Origin: Merluccius polli
Taxonomy: Eukaryota > Chordata > Actinopteri > Gadiformes > Merlucciidae
Length of the DNA stretch: 64,000 nt
Assembly (NCBI GenBank): GCA_030340625.1
Contig: JAOPHQ010002921.1
Location: forward strand, 12,501 to 76,500
Direction of reading: 5' to 3'
Shown one piece after another: positions 47,171-59,259 of the stretch (position 1 is the stretch's first letter; every line of letters begins with the position of its first letter). The translations under genes were made by a program, and so were the position numbers. The notes under the pieces were generated by a model that saw only the letters and a program-made list of their open reading frames with translations, ran no database searches and had not been told where the DNA came from.

Positions 47171-48448
47171 ACACGAATGTTTCCCTTCTTCACATGGCAA
47201 CAAAAAAAAGGTATTTTTCCACTGCAATTAAAAGCATTCCAACCGTTTCCATCATACGTATATAATGCATAGCGATGAATTATTCGCTTTTCTTTTTCTT
47301 CGAAGGGCTCTCAGACAATGGCTCGCATTGTCAGAAAGCGCCGCTGACCCGCCGAAACATTCAGGGATTCTTGGAACGTGTTATAGCACGACGACGATTG
47401 CATAGCACCGTCCAGGACAAAGAAACATTCCTCGTGTCAGGGATGCTTGTGTTTTCTTAACTCCCGTGTTTTCAATTATGCTCGCAGACCCTGTTGAGAG
47501 AGACAAGCAAGATTACCGTGGAAAACAAGGAGTGCGCCTGACAGCTATTTATGGAGTGGCGGTGGTAGCTGTGCAGGAATGGGCCCTCTCCACTACCTTG
47601 ACTTATTGAATTATGGGGGAGGGGGGGGGGGGGGGGGCTGTCGACAGGTTGGGCAACTGTCTCGCTTCGCTTTGTGTTTTCCATACGTTGGCTCTTGCGC
47701 ATCGCTCCTTGGCAGCTGTCAGCTGCAGAGTTTCTGAGTGTGTGTGTGTGTGTGAGAGTGTGTGTGTGTGTGTCTCTGGCTGTAAAAGGGCCAGTGTGGA
47801 GGGGGAATGAGTGCACCTTGCATTCCCAGGTTGCAACGTCCCACCAAGCCCATGAAGAATTTATCCTGCATCCATGTAGCAGACATACTGTAACTGTACC
47901 GGTTTGCCCGGTCGACTTGACTACTGGAAGTAGTAGCGGTGGACGACGTAGTGAAAGTAAAAGTGTGAGTGCACCTCACGCCCACACACTTATCACACAC
48001 TTCTCCCTCAAGGAGTTATGTTGTAGCTCTTGCTGACTGAAGGGTGCTTATACTATCTACTGGGGGTCATGGTGGTACAATAACGGCAAACTAAACGTTG
48101 TCCTCTTTATTGACCGACTATAGCTTTCTGTCAATGTTTCCGATATCATATGTTTCCCCCAGTTCTTGAAGATGAATGTGAGGTGGAACAAATACGAAAC
48201 ATGCAGTGAAGCGCAAAGAGTAGTGACTTTAGTAAAAGGTCAGTAGTACACTACGGTCCACGGCCAGCACCAGAAGAAACAATGTTTATAAGACGGCGAG
48301 AGGCTGGCAACTGTATCTCACAATGGCGCACATCCCAAAACAGCACCTTCAGTGGAACAGCACCTTCTTCCAAGACCGTCCAATTTGTGCAAATCGGATC
48401 TACCACCTTCTTTGCTTTCACATACACCCCCCCCCCCCCCCCCCCCCC

Positions 48449-48488
<40 letters not shown>

Positions 48489-50359
48489 CCCTCCGTCCCT
48501 TGGAGCTGCATTCCCAACCAAAGACGTCCATGCCAACTTTTCACTTGGCAGAAAAAAACATGAACGAAAGACACAGAACCGCGCCTTAGCGGAGCTGGTC
48601 CTAGGGGTCCTCGGGGGTCCCTCCCTGGACTGCAGGTGAAGGCGTTGCCCTAGATGCCCAGCGCATTGCGTTAAGCAGGCATATCCGGCAGAGCCGGGGC
48701 CGTAGCAGATTAATGTGCAGCAGGTGTTGGGTGTCTAGACGCGCCAAGAGGAGTTCACTGGCCGAGTAATTGAATGTGCAGGTGCATCTTGGGTCGCTGC
48801 CAGCATGTGAGAGCTGCTGCTGCTGCTGCTGCCGTTAACTCACGTTTGTACGTTTTTTTACAGCTTATTTATTTCTTTTTATTTTTTTGCTACATGACAT
48901 CTCACTTTTGAGCCTCGAGCTATTACATAAAATAAAAAAAAAGATCCCCAGCTCTGACGCGAAACAAGGCCCAGCGTGAAACACCAGACTTGCTTGTAAA
49001 ATATCTCACAGTTATTACGAGCTTTTGTTTCCCTTGCCTCGAATGCCATTATTGTAATTTCATAAGTTCAATTATTTTGGCTTGTTGAAGTGATATAAAA
49101 TGACTTGGCAGCGAGTCTGGAATAGAACCCTCACCATTTCTGCACAGTTACCCATAAAACCTGTGGTGGGATTGGCTTCCTCTGTTGACACAAGGGAGGT
49201 CCAGGCCAGTATATACAATCAAATGCAATGTTGAAAAATTAATTCCCACCGGGAAACACAGGTGGGATACAGTCACCTAATATTCATTGCTATGGGGATA
49301 CACGTGTGTTTTCACGTGCTTTCCCTCATGGCCTTGCTATGCAGTGTAGGTGTTGCCTTACATTGTTTTGCGGGTTAATTTCTCTAATCTACAGTAAAAG
49401 GAATTGTGAAAAACACATTGAATATCTCAATAGCTCATAGTGTAATGACGTCGTCGGATGAAGTGCTACCACTTTACAGGCCTTTTAAAACAGCCACAGA
49501 ACAAAAACAATTGACCAAAAGATGGTAAACGTCAGACGATTTCTGAAAACAGTTAATACTCGGAAATGAACACGAACAACAATGTTACACTGTATGCATT
49601 TTTTTCCTTTTTCAAATAAGCAACAATTTCTAGGTGAGTGTGCATTGCGAGCTATTTTTAATATCTGATGTGTGCCCAATTTACTGCTGCTGTAATTGTG
49701 ACGCCTGTGCTACTCACCGACCTGTATGACTGCTCCTGGCCCGCGGCCCTCGCTGGCTATCAGTCTCCAGGACTAAGAGGATAATGTGTTAGCTGATATC
49801 TTAGCTCGGTGTGGTGCTGAAATGAGAAAAAAGGGGGAGTTTAGAGGAGGTAATGAGGGACCACTTTGGTTTCTCCTGAGAACGCGAATTCGGGCCCAAT
49901 CTTAGCAGGGGTCCAGGCTAAACTAAGATGTGTATAAATGAGAAAAAAAAGACTTGTTCCTCCTGACTGTATAGGACATATCTGTGTGATTACAACTCAG
50001 GAATGGAAAATAAGGTCCCAGTACATTGAAATGGAGAGCTGATTATGGTTTATTAAAATGAGACGAGTGTCCACTGCACTTTAGTAGTTTCATACTGAAT
50101 TGGATTTTTTTTAAGCATCTACAAATATTATCGATTTTAAATGCATTACAAAGAATCGTATATGATGATAGACATAACATAAGAAAAGAAAACAACATGG
50201 TATGAACTTCAGTAGGAGGTGGGGAGAAGAGGAGGATGAGGTGGTGGGGAGGATAGAGAGAGAGGGAGAGAGAGAGAGAGAGCTGCCACCCCTCAAGTGT
50301 CCACACAACTTGTTGTTTGGCAACAGGGAAGACTACAGGACCACCACACTGCCACTGTG
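47171..50359. other. Intergenic, mostly unique sequence
   Basis: No gene is recognised. It has G17 (47621-47637), short TG blocks (47735-47775), the C22/(CT)n tract listed separately and a (GA)n tract (50258-50282). The 48850-50040 part is AT-rich and free of simple repeats. Confidence 0.6.
48427..48485. repeat. C22 plus (CT)n tract
   Basis: Twenty-two C residues, then CACCC and about 35 bp of CT repeat; wholly pyrimidine apart from one A. Confidence 0.95.
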
Positions 50360-50705
50360 GTGTTGGTGGTAAGGGTGGTGGTGGTTTTGGGGGTGGTGGT
50401 GGTGGTGGAGGTGTTGGTGGTTTTGGTGGTATTGGTGGGGGTGTTGGTGGTGTTGGTGATGGTGGTGGTGGAAGGGGTGTTGGTGGTATTGGTGGTGGTG
50501 GTTGTTTTGGTGGTGGTGGTGGTGGTGGTGGTGGTGTAGGTGGAGGTGGTTTTGGTGGTGTTGGTGGTGGAGGTGGTTTTGGTGGTGTTGGTGGTTGTTT
50601 TGGTGGTGGTGGTGGTGGTGGTGGCGGAGGTGGTGGTTGTTTTGGTGGTGGTGGAGGTGGTAGTTTTGGTGGTGTTGGTGGTGGTGGTGGAGGCGGTGGT
50701 GGTGC
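50360..50705. repeat. (GGT)n block, about 345 bp
   Basis: GGT/GGA/GTT trinucleotides continue with few interruptions for about 345 bp. The plus strand reads as polyGly or polyVal and the minus strand as polyPro with PPPPK-like pieces. Periodic runs of GG make it a strong G-quadruplex candidate. It is not a gene. Confidence 0.95.
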
Positions 50706-53183
50706 TGACTGTGGACGCAGTACCCTATCCAGGGTCCTCTTTCTCCCCTCGCGCTGAGCCTCCCCAGTCATGGTTCACGGCGCTGGAGAAGCCGCTAATA
50801 GCCCTCTCTAGCCGGGCCCGTGCTAAATTCTCCCTGGACTAAAATTATTCCTCTGGGAATCAATGGGCCCATTCTTTTGTGAGCAGCAGTTTACTCGATA
50901 GTCCCAACCTCAATGTGAAACATTAGACAGCAATGGGGAAAACATAAAACATAATACTTGTGTGACCAGCTTGTCATTGGCTCTTCAGTGTGCTGTGTTA
51001 AGAATTTTGCCCGAGATAACAGATTCAGCGACAGAGACTCTGCTGAGGATAAGGAGCGCTTCACATTAAGATTGGATGGCAGGGGCCGGGGGTCATTCTG
51101 TTGTTGCGTTACATTGGAGCGCAACAAGTACAAAAAAGGGAAAAAAAGATGTTTGGATACAGTGTAACTGGGGAGGGGCTTGAGATTGGCATGGCTGTAA
51201 ATACTGAGGTAAGTATTACTGATTGGAGTAAAAACCCACAGCTTACAGCAAGTCGTGTCGTGATTTATTTCTATTCCTGCGTTTTTACAGAGAAACGGGT
51301 GGGAGCCAGCACCTTAAAGTCAGGGATCAAAGACGAACCGCAAGCCGGTTTGCCTGCATCCCCTTATAAATGAGTGCCACAAAAATGTCTAGTATGCATA
51401 AAAAGAACGTGTTTTCGCTGCTGGAAAAACAAACATCTGTCTCAAATGTTTGAAAATGCTCATCGTGTTTTCCGTGCTCTTGGACGCTGTTTAAAATCTC
51501 CCAGTAATTGTTCTCAGTGGAAACAGCAGCGACGGCTACCCTTCACCTAAAGACTCGTTAACCTAGCCCTTGACCACAACATCTCCGCTGTCTCACCACA
51601 AGAACCTGGTATGGCATCTCGGCTCAGCCAATCACACAACCAGTTGCCAGGATTCCTAGGGTGTATGGCTCCCCAAATCAATTATCATGGCTCGGCCCAG
51701 ACTTTCCCAGCTGACATTGAGTGTCTCCTTCACATTACGTGTCTCTTACAACACAAGCAGTTATTCTGCCATTTGCTATGATGGTCTGTAAGGAAAAAAA
51801 AGAGAAAGAAAATACACACACACAAAAAAATCATAGCTAGTGAACCCCATAATAAAAATGTATTTTTAAAGAAAATTCATGGTGACATAACTGCCAAATC
51901 AGGCATTTATATGATCTGGGAGAATGTGAAGCTCACGCGGAGTGGCACAGTAGGAATTAAGGAGATTTAGACTCAAGTGTTCATAGCAGACAAGCGGAGT
52001 AAAGTACCCAAATCAGCTTAATGTTGCTAAGCCTAAATATTTACAAAATCAGTTGTAATGGCCTACCTCCCTGGCGGTACCGTCCTTTCCCCAAGTTAAT
52101 GTGAAGGTAGGTTTAGCAATCTTGACTTTTTATGTCAAAGGGACGTCGCTTTAAACTTTGTCGAGCCAAACCCTGAAGCACTCAAAGCAATAATAGTACT
52201 GAGCTTAACAAATGTATTGTACATTTACAATACAAACATACCAAAAATTTCATTTTAAGTGGACGCATGGCTAATTATAGCGTAATAATCAATAACATAC
52301 AGATCATTTGGACATAGGTCAGTCGGTTACAATGTTGTGTTCACAATGCCGTGCACAGCTTGTCTCTCTTATTTAGTTACTATTACTGAGCCTGTGTTTG
52401 TACTTCAATGGAAGCTGATATGAGTTGTAAGAAGAGCCTGTTGCTACAAGAGTCTCTCCAAAGGTCAAACACGGTGGTTTGTTTTCCTAGGATTCCTCCG
52501 GGGACACAGACTGAATAACTTTAAGGGCCCTTTTTTTTACCTGTAGGCAATAAGGAGCAACAGCACCGGTGCCAGCGGGTGAATTAGGCTGCGCCATGTC
52601 CTCGTCACTCCCCAAACTGGAAAACGTAAACACTTCGAAAAACAATGAATTCAGGAAAAAAAAAAAAAAAAAAGAAATACAAAAGAAGGACATTGCGCAT
52701 TGCGTTTTTTTATTTCGCAGAATTTACCGACGACCGTGCGAGACAGATCTTTCCTGAGGTCTAATGATCGAAGGAATGGCGAGCCGGGGCCAGGTCTGAT
52801 AAAAAAAAAAACACACACACACAGCTACAGCTATTTATCACTTCACGATACGACCTGAATAAAAGGAGAACAATGGCATTCCTCGGCCTCGCACACTTGA
52901 ACCCGCGTCGCCGTGCTCCGCCGTGCTCCGCAAGGTGTGGCGTCTAGTGCGCTGCCCGGGTCGAGAGTACACGCACCCTAGCATGTCCGTTTACTCTGGC
53001 AGCGCCGTCAAAATGATCACAGCAGCACGGCGGCGGCGGTGGCGGTGGGCAACGGCGGCGTGTTGGCAGGGTGCCAAGCGTGCATGCATGCGTTTTTTTT
53101 TCTCTTTCTTTTTTTCTCCTCCTCCGTGATGTTTAAGATACCCCGGCGTGATCCGGCGAATGTCACTTTCTTTTTGACTCGAC

Positions 53184-53231
<48 letters not shown>

Positions 53232-55000
53232 GAGAGCAAACAGCGGCAGCGACAAGAAGTGCATTTAGGAATGTTAAGTGCAGTTTGTCGAAGACATCAA
53301 AGAATGTGTGCAGCGCTCGGGGGGGAAGGCAGTAAAGTTAATGACCCGGTCTGCCCCCTGTACAAAACAAAGAGAGGACAGAGCGGGCTACTGTAGGAAA
53401 AGGTCAACGTTTCCAGTTCCTGTTTGTGTTTTATGGTCTGGTTGATCGTAATATTTCACCTGCTTGAAAAAAAAAAATTGGGTGGAAAACCTGGATAGGA
53501 AGAAAAGGAGCACCTGTCAAGCAACGGAAATAAATACTTTGATATATTAATACGGACTGACGAACATAGAGGAAATATTGCATCTGTTAAGTGATTTCCG
53601 GTCATTTTGTCATTGACATCGCTTATTAATCATCAGCATTATTATTAAACGTTTCTTTAAAAAAAACATTTTTTTAATCATAGCAAACGATTCAGGAGAA
53701 ATTAATTCTTAACTAGGTTAAACAAGAGTGAACACACTTCAAATAATCACACAATGAGAAAGTGACCTTTTGCGCTCAAAAATGTCCTCTTTCCAAAGGG
53801 GGTGGGGGGGTTATCTCAGACTGTTTAAAAAGTAAAATAACTATTCAGTATTCACTTCGTTTTTTCTTTTTTTTTTAAACATAGCCATAACAAGCATTTC
53901 TTCTGGTGAAGCGTAAAGTGTTGATTGGCCGGCTTCATCTGCTGCCCTGCCAGGAAGTGATGAGGACTCGGCCGCACTGGGAAGCCGTTCCTCCCCTACA
54001 GTATGTTTTCCTTTCAAGGCTCTGACCCGTGAGTAACTCCTTATGGGTCGCCTTTAAGGGGCTTCATCGCCTGTTAAATATGATCTTAATTATAATGTGA
54101 ACTGAAAAAAAAACTGTCTTTGTCTCATTGGTAACCCTTTTGTGGATATTTATTTGCGGGAAACTGCTCTTTAATGGTCATGGAAGCGTTACAATTCCTG
54201 TTTCGGCGCGCCGCTCATTTTGACACATGCCGAGATGAACTTCGCTTGTTTTTCCCCTCAGCCTTAAAGAACAGTTTAGTAATAATGGAATGAATAATGG
54301 AATAATGAAATCATCTAGGCTGTACTTACTGTAAATGCTGAAAGTTGATAGGAATGTTGTGTTGTCATTAACAATGAAAAATTATATTATATTTGTTGTT
54401 TCCATCTAATTACATCTCAAAGGGACAGTAGTAGCTTTTATGGTGGATGGTGTGTTTTTTTATGGTCTTTAAACACTCTTATCATCATCTAAGTGTAAAA
54501 ATGTCCACTTCGGTTTTTTTTAACCATTATAAATGTTTTCCAGTGAACGACTTTGAATGTCATTGCTCCTCTGTCTGAAACCCAAGACACTGTGTTCCTG
54601 TGCAGCGTCCAAGATGCCTGTGTGCTGTCCAAGCACCATTCACATCCATGGTGACCACCCTGTGCCCACCATGTAGGCATGACAGAAAAGCCGGGGGGAA
54701 AAAATGTGCTGCTTCCTGGGGGAGCCTCTGGGCCACTGGCGCCTGCAGAAGAGTGATATAAATCCGGGCTGCTTTGCTAATAATTAGTGTGGGGATTTAA
54801 GGCTAGTGGTGGTGGTGGTGGAGGGAAGGGGGGTGGAGACAGGTGCCACCGATGGCCACTGACTCATGGTAGGAGCCAACAGCCACTGGAGCTGCCCTTT
54901 GCCTTGAACAGAACAAGCAAAGGGAACGACCCCTCAGCCTGGGAAACAGAACACCAAACACCAGATACTCAACCAACCCCACCCCCCCCCCCCCCCCCCC
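50706..55000. other. Intergenic, mostly unique sequence
   Basis: No gene is recognised. Notable elements are an A18 run (52656-52673), (GA)n (53188-53236) and C24 (54982-55005). Long AT-rich unique parts lie at 51360-52480 and 53400-54700. Confidence 0.6.
53188..53236. repeat. (GA)n array
   Basis: About 49 bp of GA repeat with one GGGA interruption. Confidence 0.95.
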
Positions 55001-55005
55001 CCCCC

Positions 55006-58000
55006 TCTTTGCCCACCCAACCCTCTCTGTTTTTTTAATCATCATCATCTACTCTTGTCCTCACTGTGCCCTTCTCAAAGATATTTCAAGACAACAAGAG
55101 TTTCCCCATTTGGAATCGCTTTACACAGACTGAAAGAAAGACCCAGGACTGAATTATGTTTGGCATCGTGGGATGTTTGTGTCCACCCTGTGACCGGATC
55201 ATTGAACTGTGACTGACCCCGAGCTCGGGCAAGAGCTTCAGATCGGTCTGGCCGGTATCTATAGTAGGAGGTGGAGTTGGTCTCATTGAGTCCAACACAC
55301 ACAGATGATGAAATGATGATTGGAGGTGTGGAGCACTTTGGCCAAAGAAAATACTCACAAGGCTGGTGACGTATGGGAGCAGATGGAGGTATGAGGCCCT
55401 TTCCAGAAATGAGGGTTAGGTGTCGGCTAGGACAGGCCTTTATAACTACTGTCCATACAATTAATTTATACTTTGTATTGCACTTTTACACCATACGATC
55501 ATTGCCTTTTGTTTTTTTTCAAATTGTCAGATAGTTTAAAGGTCAGAAGCTTATTGCAAGTCGCATTGGTACACAGCTTGTGTTAAATCAGGTAATATCT
55601 ACCACTACTTTATCCATTAGTGATATGAGAGTAGTAATTAGTAGGAAGTAGGAACGTGTCAAACTCATTTGCGGACACCCTCCGTCAACTTGTGACTTCC
55701 TGTGGCCTGCTCATCTTGTGGAACCTCTCTGTTTCCACCAGGCCATCGGAAAAGGCCGGCAGGCTATTGACTCCTAGGGAACGGTGACACAGGGACCACA
55801 ATTTTCCACACTCAATGCCGTAGTTCCCGGCTCTCTGAGGCCCCTGACGAGATGGAGGAACAACAGGATGAGGGGCTCTTCCCTGGAAGCCTAGTGGTAT
55901 CTCCCAGGCTAAAACTGGGGGGGATCCCACCTCCTCTTGGTGTCTGGTATTGGAAAACCGGAGGAACCGGACAGCTGAGAAGTTCCCATGTCATATTGTT
56001 CTATTGTCCTTGGCAATCGTGTCATTCTTGTTCCATTCCCATGTTTGCTGTGGGGAGACCCTGGTAGTGTGGTGGTGTCGCCTGCATGTCACCGCCCATA
56101 GTGGTCCATTCGTCCTTTTATAATATAATATATTGTAATAGAAAGGACAGAACATCTGAATAAGGCACCGCAATGAACTCGATCGTTGCGCTTCACCGAA
56201 GAGTTCATTTCTCATTATCGAGAGTTAATTGTTTTGCCAAACAGCCAGCAGTTTCTCTTAAAGGTGAGCCCTGCAGAGAGTTTTTGAATGGCTCTAATAA
56301 CGTCCAAGTGTAAGGAGATCCTCCAGCATGGCTTTATTTAGTCTGCGGAGGTGATATCAGTCACAGGGATGTGAAAGGTATTCCAATCCGCCGTGCCAAC
56401 ACCCTCATAGTTTGGGTGTCGTCAAGGGGTGACTACCGCCTCGGTCCGGACCCGACAGAGGGAGCTTGGCTGCCCGGCTGGCCCGGTACCTCGGCGTATC
56501 TGAGTTATGGTGTGGAATCTTGGGCCTTGACGCAACCACGCAGTCATGTGGGTACCGGGACAATTGGACAGGCCGAGGGGCCGTTTGCTTCAAGTTGAAC
56601 ATTGCTTTACCTCATTGGCCTAATGTTCAGTCAGCGACTCCGTACAGAAGGTCAGCTGCTATTATAAACCCCCTGGAAAATAAAAAGCCTCCAACACTCA
56701 CTGAGCCTCAGTCGCTGAGTGTCACTCAGAAAATATGACCGGCGGGGTTATTGCCAAGAAATGGTCTCTGGCCAGATTCATTCAATGACAGAACAGGAGC
56801 ACCTGGCATATTGTGCTTAGCGTGCATGCGCCAAACACGCTTTTCTCCCATTAGCTGTTGAATAGCAATTCTTTGCGTTTATTGTGAATAGTGGCTTAGG
56901 ATTTATTATTTCCTGTCGAAGAGGAAACATGCGAACGTATTAAACACTTCATACCCCGAGCATTACATGCGACAAGGAAAGCAACAGGAAGCGCCGAGAG
57001 GGAAAACTGTGGGGAAAAGAAAAGGAAGGCTGTTGCGACCGTTTATTAAGTGGAGACAGCACCCTTTTTTTGGTTGTTTACTTTTTTTATTTCGTTTTAT
57101 CTGGGAGTCATTGTGCAGGCCCTGAGGACTGTTATCGAGCGCTTACGGTACTTTAATTCCAGATAACAAGACGTGGATTACTCCTCGGCCTTGGCTAGAC
57201 AAACTCAAGCCAGAAGGGGCTTTCTGGACCAATAAATCAAGACATTAGAGGAAAGGGTTGCACACCCGTCTGTGAAACTCTAGCCTGATCTCCTGACTGT
57301 GGTCTGCCATGATAGACATAAACAGTGACACAAACATCTAAATATCATCCATTTGATTGGCGCTGAGAATGTGACGTTTTTCAGGCAGAATTCAAACAAA
57401 CGGGGAGTCGTCGTCAGTTTTAAAACGGAAAACACTTGTGGGTTTGGTTATATTTTGAGTTTTTACCCAGTTGGTTAATGACCACAATTTGTCAGGACAA
57501 ATCATGGCTGAGATACTTCCTTTGAAAATAGTGTTTAAGAAACCGCAGAAATAAAACGATCAGCTCTTATTTTCAAATTAAAAGGCAAGGATGGTTATAC
57601 TGCATATTATAGGCATTCCTGACCAGTTTTCAACTTTCAAGGAATTTGATATTACTGTGACCACAGACGGATTCATTTCCCAGTGAAGGTACTCCGAGCA
57701 TATTATAGTGATTGGACATTGTGTGTGTTGGAAATTAGCCTAACTTCCATATATATACAGTAGCAGTCGGCTATTGGTTCGCCTCAGTTGATAAATGGGC
57801 AGACAACCCGGGATGGGCCATTGAGTTTTCGTATCCACTGACATCAGCCAATGACCAAGTCTGTCAGACAGACATCAAAACATGTACTTAGGCAAACTGC
57901 ACACTCCCTGTTCCCCACATCCCAACCCAGAGAGCCCTTTATGTTGTCCACACAATGGAAATCCAAACACACAAGAAAGATTTTCCCATGCAAATGTGAA

Positions 58001-59234
58001 ATCCATACAGGAGAAGGGAGGAAAAAAAGTATGCAGTTCAAGATTCACCAAGAAACCCAAAGAAAACAACACTCTGTGAAGTGCTTCTGAGTTACCAGTC
58101 TGACAGCCTGCTGCCTTTCAATTAGGCTGCCAACAGCATATCAGCCTGACTAATATAGAAGGATGTGATCTCTCCATTCCAGATGTACCCGACCGTACCC
58201 CTAATTTATGGTCACACTGCGCTAACACAAACAAAATTGTGCCTAATAAAAAAACAGGGTCATTAAAACCGTATCCGGTAAGTCCAGATCTTTTATTTAT
58301 TTTTTGCATAAACTTAACAGAGAATGAAACTCTTTTGCTTCCAGTGACCCCAGGGAATGAGTATTAATTTGTTTATATGCATCATTTTATATATATTTTA
58401 TTGTATATTTCCCCCCATAAAAATGATTGACACAAGTTCTGAACTTATGGCATAATGACAGAAGCACCACAAATAAAGCTAATGGCCTAAAGCTAATAAA
58501 GCTAAATAAATATATAAAAATATAAACAAATGACACACTGTTGTCGGCAAATACATTTGAGATGTATTTTGACAATAAACGGCAGTGTGCTCACGCAAAT
58601 CAAATTTCACGTTGACGGGGATGTGGGGAAGGCCAACTATCTGCAATTATATTCAATCACAGGGTGGGACAGTGTTTGGAGTAGCTATTATCAGTTGGTA
58701 GATAATAGGCACTTGTGTGGTATCTGCCCTTTGTCTAAATGTCTAATGCATATACCGTCAAGCAATCGTCTGTTAAGTAAATTGTCAATGCAGGGGGAAA
58801 AAACACACAACTTTCAACACCGTCACCATCGTTTATATCCACTCCAAAGCTTTACAGAGTCCATTAACGATTGTTCTCCTCAATGTGTTTTTTCCCTTTT
58901 GCCATATTTGAGGTAAACATGTGGCCAGCAGATAGCATCTGCCTCTGGGTCCCCCAGGGCCGAGGACAGGCTGTGGGAAAATATATGAAAGTGGCACTGA
59001 AATGATGATCACTGTTCAGATGGGGACTCTTAATTGTTGCTGTCTGAACTTCATCCTCCTCCTCCTCACGCTCCTAGGGACACTGTTGTCTGATGTACTG
59101 ACGCATGTGGTTCACAGTGAATAACCATCTGTAGGCTACAGACTCTTTGTACCTTACTGATACTGATTCCTTCCCACAGAATTGGCTCAAAATTCAAAAT
59201 GATTCAAAAGTGTGACTGGTAGCATTGGCTGCTT
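55006..59234. other. Intergenic, unique AT-rich sequence
   Basis: No gene, RNA gene or mobile element is recognised. This is the longest part of the window almost free of microsatellites. Open frames of 60-128 codons show no domain. Confidence 0.55.
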
Positions 59235-59259
59235 GGGGGGGGGGGGGGGGGGGGGGGGG
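59235..59259. repeat. G25 homopolymer
   Basis: Twenty-five uninterrupted G residues. Confidence 0.95.

Noticed and set aside
50043..50771. A 242-codon minus-strand proline-rich frame and plus-strand polyGly/polyVal frames
   Set aside because: They are products of the (GGT)n array with no start context, splice structure or non-repetitive domain.
58530..58916. A 128-codon plus-strand open frame in the right intergenic part
   Set aside because: No domain and no neighbouring exon; the length is within chance for AT/GC-balanced sequence.
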